From Accumulibacter sp. (GTDB taxonomy: Bacteria; Pseudomonadota; Gammaproteobacteria; Burkholderiales; Rhodocyclaceae), in the NCBI GenBank assembly GCA_003538495.1, contig DPSD01000486.1, forward strand, positions 1 to 7,142: 7,142 nucleotides of DNA, read 5' to 3'. The notes under the pieces were generated by a model that worked only from the letters and a program-made list of their open reading frames with translations, made no database searches and had not been told where the DNA came from. Within the stretch, counting starts at the first letter, position 1, and the number at the start of each line of letters is the position of its first letter. The position numbers were made by a program, and so were the translations under genes. Below, one piece after another: positions 6,171-7,142 of this stretch.

Positions 6171-6665
6171 GTGGCGTGGCAACGCCTCGGAGTCGACCGA
6201 ACCCCTGAAGCATTGAGAAGGATTCAAGAGGGTGTCAGTAAGGTAACCGCGAACTTGAGTGACGACGACCAGCTGACAACAAGTGGCGCCGAAATTGACG
6301 CCATGACTTTCCTTGCGATCAGTCTAGCCCGAGATGAGATACGCAGATGGGATTCGCCGGAGGCGGCTGTGTCTCTCTTGACGAGTGCGGCCCGCGCTGT
6401 CGGACTGTGGGAAGGCGTAGACCTCCGTCCGACTGCCAAGACCATCAAGGCTGCCGTAGCGAGGATCGCAGCACACGCACGACATGCCGAGGACCGCGAG
6501 AAGGCCGAGTCAATCAAGTCCTGGTACAGGAACAACTGTGACAAGCACCACAGCATGGACACTGCCGCTGAGGCTGTCACAACGATCATGGGCGTGGCAT
6601 TCAGAACGGCACGCAAACACATCGGCGAAGAGGCAAAAGAACTACGCTCTGCACGCACAGCGTAA
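6171..6665 (+). CDS. hypothetical island protein, uncertain start
   Basis: I cannot assign a family. From GTG 6171 it has 164 residues, is charged, mostly helical, soluble and without a signal or membrane segment. Three parts can be seen: an N-terminal helix with TPEALRRIQEGV (11-22), an acidic linker SDDDQLT (30-36) leading to a helical domain (40-80), and a C-terminal region (112-160) where WYRNNCDKHHSMDTAAEAV is followed by VAFRTARKHIGEEAKELR. The last part resembles a helix-turn-helix arrangement seen in small accessory proteins near integrases, so DNA binding is possible but unproven. The GTG start has no suitable Shine-Dalgarno site (GAGG only 2 nt away), while upstream in-frame codons look protein-like (LSNELNRIEDVAWQRLGV), supporting a longer original protein begun at ATG 6125 in another frame. 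It lies between int and an AlpA-type gene in the same direction, fitting an island control or accessory gene. Confidence 0.6.
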   Translation: MAWQRLGVDRTPEALRRIQEGVSKVTANLSDDDQLTTSGAEIDAMTFLAISLARDEIRRWDSPEAAVSLLTSAARAVGLWEGVDLRPTAKTIKAAVARIAAHARHAEDREKAESIKSWYRNNCDKHHSMDTAAEAVTTIMGVAFRTARKHIGEEAKELRSARTA

Positions 6666-6698
6666 CCCCTGCAAGCTGGCTGTAATGCGTGTTGCATG

Positions 6699-6727
6699 CT
6701 GACGGGCTTATCAAGGGGCACTAGAAC
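6699..6727 (+). promoter_or_regulatory. possible promoter of the AlpA-type gene
   Basis: CTGACG at 6699-6704 and TAGAAC at 6722-6727 each match four of six consensus bases and are separated by 17 nt. The predicted transcript would begin near 6734, which would cut into the left arm of the inverted repeat at 6731-6777. Weak call from spacing and partial consensus. Confidence 0.25.
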
Positions 6728-6730
6728 GAC

Positions 6731-6777
6731 TCCAATGCTCACCATGTTCAACACGGCCAACGACGGCCGCCATTGGA
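6731..6777 (+). promoter_or_regulatory. inverted repeat overlapping the AlpA ribosome binding site
   Basis: TCCAATG (6731-6737) and CATTGGA (6771-6777) are perfect 7-nt inverted arms around 33 nt, which also contain a GGCC-AACGAC-GGCC inner repeat. The right arm includes the GGA of GGAG 6775-6778, the ribosome binding site before ATG 6783. Folding would hide it. The loop is long, so stability is doubtful. Confidence 0.3.
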
Positions 6778-6782
6778 GAAAC

Positions 6783-6986
6783 ATGGTCAGCACCCTCCCC
6801 GAAACCGGCTTCCTTCGCTTGTCGCAAATCATCGGCAACGAGAAATCCACACCGCCGATTCCCGCAATCATCCCCGTCAAGAAATCGTGCTGGTGGTCTG
6901 GCGTCAAGTCCGGGCGATTCCCCAAGCCGGTAAAGCTTGGCCCTCGCGTCACCTGCGTATTCCACACCAATATAGTTAGTGCCTGA
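6783..6986 (+). pseudogene. AlpA-family helix-turn-helix regulator, altered C-terminus
   Basis: 67 residues from ATG 6783, preceded by GGAG at 6775-6778. The stretch LPETGFLRLSQIIG, then PPIPAIIPVKKSCWWSGVKSG and RFPKPVKLGPRVT, matches the AlpA/MerR-like small regulator family common in P4-type prophages and islands, where it activates integrase or excision genes. In the family the GPR-T motif is followed by a W-R--dI helix (approximately AWRVEDIRAL). Here the frame reads CVFHTNIVSA and stops, so the recognition wing is present but the last helix is missing. The DNA loses resemblance from about 6954, which suggests an insertion or deletion junction. A longer start at ATG 6735 or 6696 is possible but has no ribosome binding site. 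The protein may be inactive or shortened. The family call is from recognised motifs; the truncation is inferred from the expected C-terminus. Confidence 0.7.
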
Positions 6987-7142
6987 CCGAAAACTCCGGT
7001 TTTTGGCGAGCGCGCCGCCTTGAAAATACCGGTTGGCATTGAATTTCTCGTTCGTCCCGAGTTGCGCTCGGTCCGCCTCTCGAACGCGGCCATCGAGGCG
7101 GCGATCGCCAGCAGCCGACTGATTCATGCACAGCAAAAGGAG
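6955..7142 (+). other. non-coding structured segment, probable end of another mobile element
   Basis: No supported gene. It contains an AT-rich piece (ATTCCACACCAATATAGTTA), an imperfect hairpin CCGAAAACTCCGGTTTTTGG (6984-7003), a second hairpin CCGAG-TTGCG-CTCGG (7057-7071), and ends in AAAAGGAG, a strong ribosome binding site whose start codon would lie just past the window. This is the layout of a 5' end of an insertion sequence or other inserted unit that cut the AlpA-type gene. The terminal repeats of the element cannot be seen. Confidence 0.4.

Noticed and set aside
6224..7093. 289-codon minus-strand frame across the hypothetical and AlpA-type genes
   Set aside because: Its sequence is the antisense of two plus-strand genes with better signals, including the recognisable AlpA motifs; no family features and no ribosome binding site seen.
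1..7142. CRISPR array, toxin-antitoxin pair or known defence genes
   Set aside because: No regularly spaced repeats of 20 nt or more, no cas-like, restriction, toxin or antitoxin motifs in any frame I could support.

Overview
The window comes from a GC-rich proteobacterium. The style of the Hpt/HD-GYP and diguanylate cyclase genes, the tcdA neighbour and the tRNA promoter layout suggest a Rhodocyclales-like betaproteobacterium, but that taxon is an inference from protein style, not shown by any marker gene. It divides into chromosomal core DNA (about 300-4588) and mobile DNA on both sides.

Left edge (1 to about 300): the last 84 codons of an IS110-family transposase and a short non-coding right end with a near-perfect palindrome. 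Core block (423-4222): an Hpt + HD-GYP-type signalling protein overlaps by 4 nt with tcdA (tRNA threonylcarbamoyladenosine dehydratase). A large diguanylate cyclase (GGEEF with I-site) is convergent to them. A putative c-di-GMP maker and a putative c-di-GMP hydrolase-like protein therefore flank a tRNA-modification gene; the HD-GYP copy lacks several canonical active-site residues.

Island block (about 4515 to 6954): a tRNA-Thr(TGT)-like gene with an atypical D arm is followed by a P4-type tyrosine integrase in the same direction, which is the classical layout of a genomic island inserted at the 3' end of a tRNA gene. Between them lie a TATAAT box, four GGGGTAAC repeats spaced in multiples of three, and a possible leaderless 34-codon ORF that reads through the repeats. 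Downstream of int come an unrecognised protein gene whose natural start seems separated from the frame by a +1 shift, and an AlpA-type regulator gene whose conserved C-terminal end is replaced by unrelated sequence. The island therefore appears to have been interrupted near 6954, probably by another mobile element whose non-coding end and ribosome binding site fill 6955-7142.

No defence, toxin-antitoxin or biosynthetic system is visible inside the window. The right end of the island (attR) and most of its cargo lie outside it.
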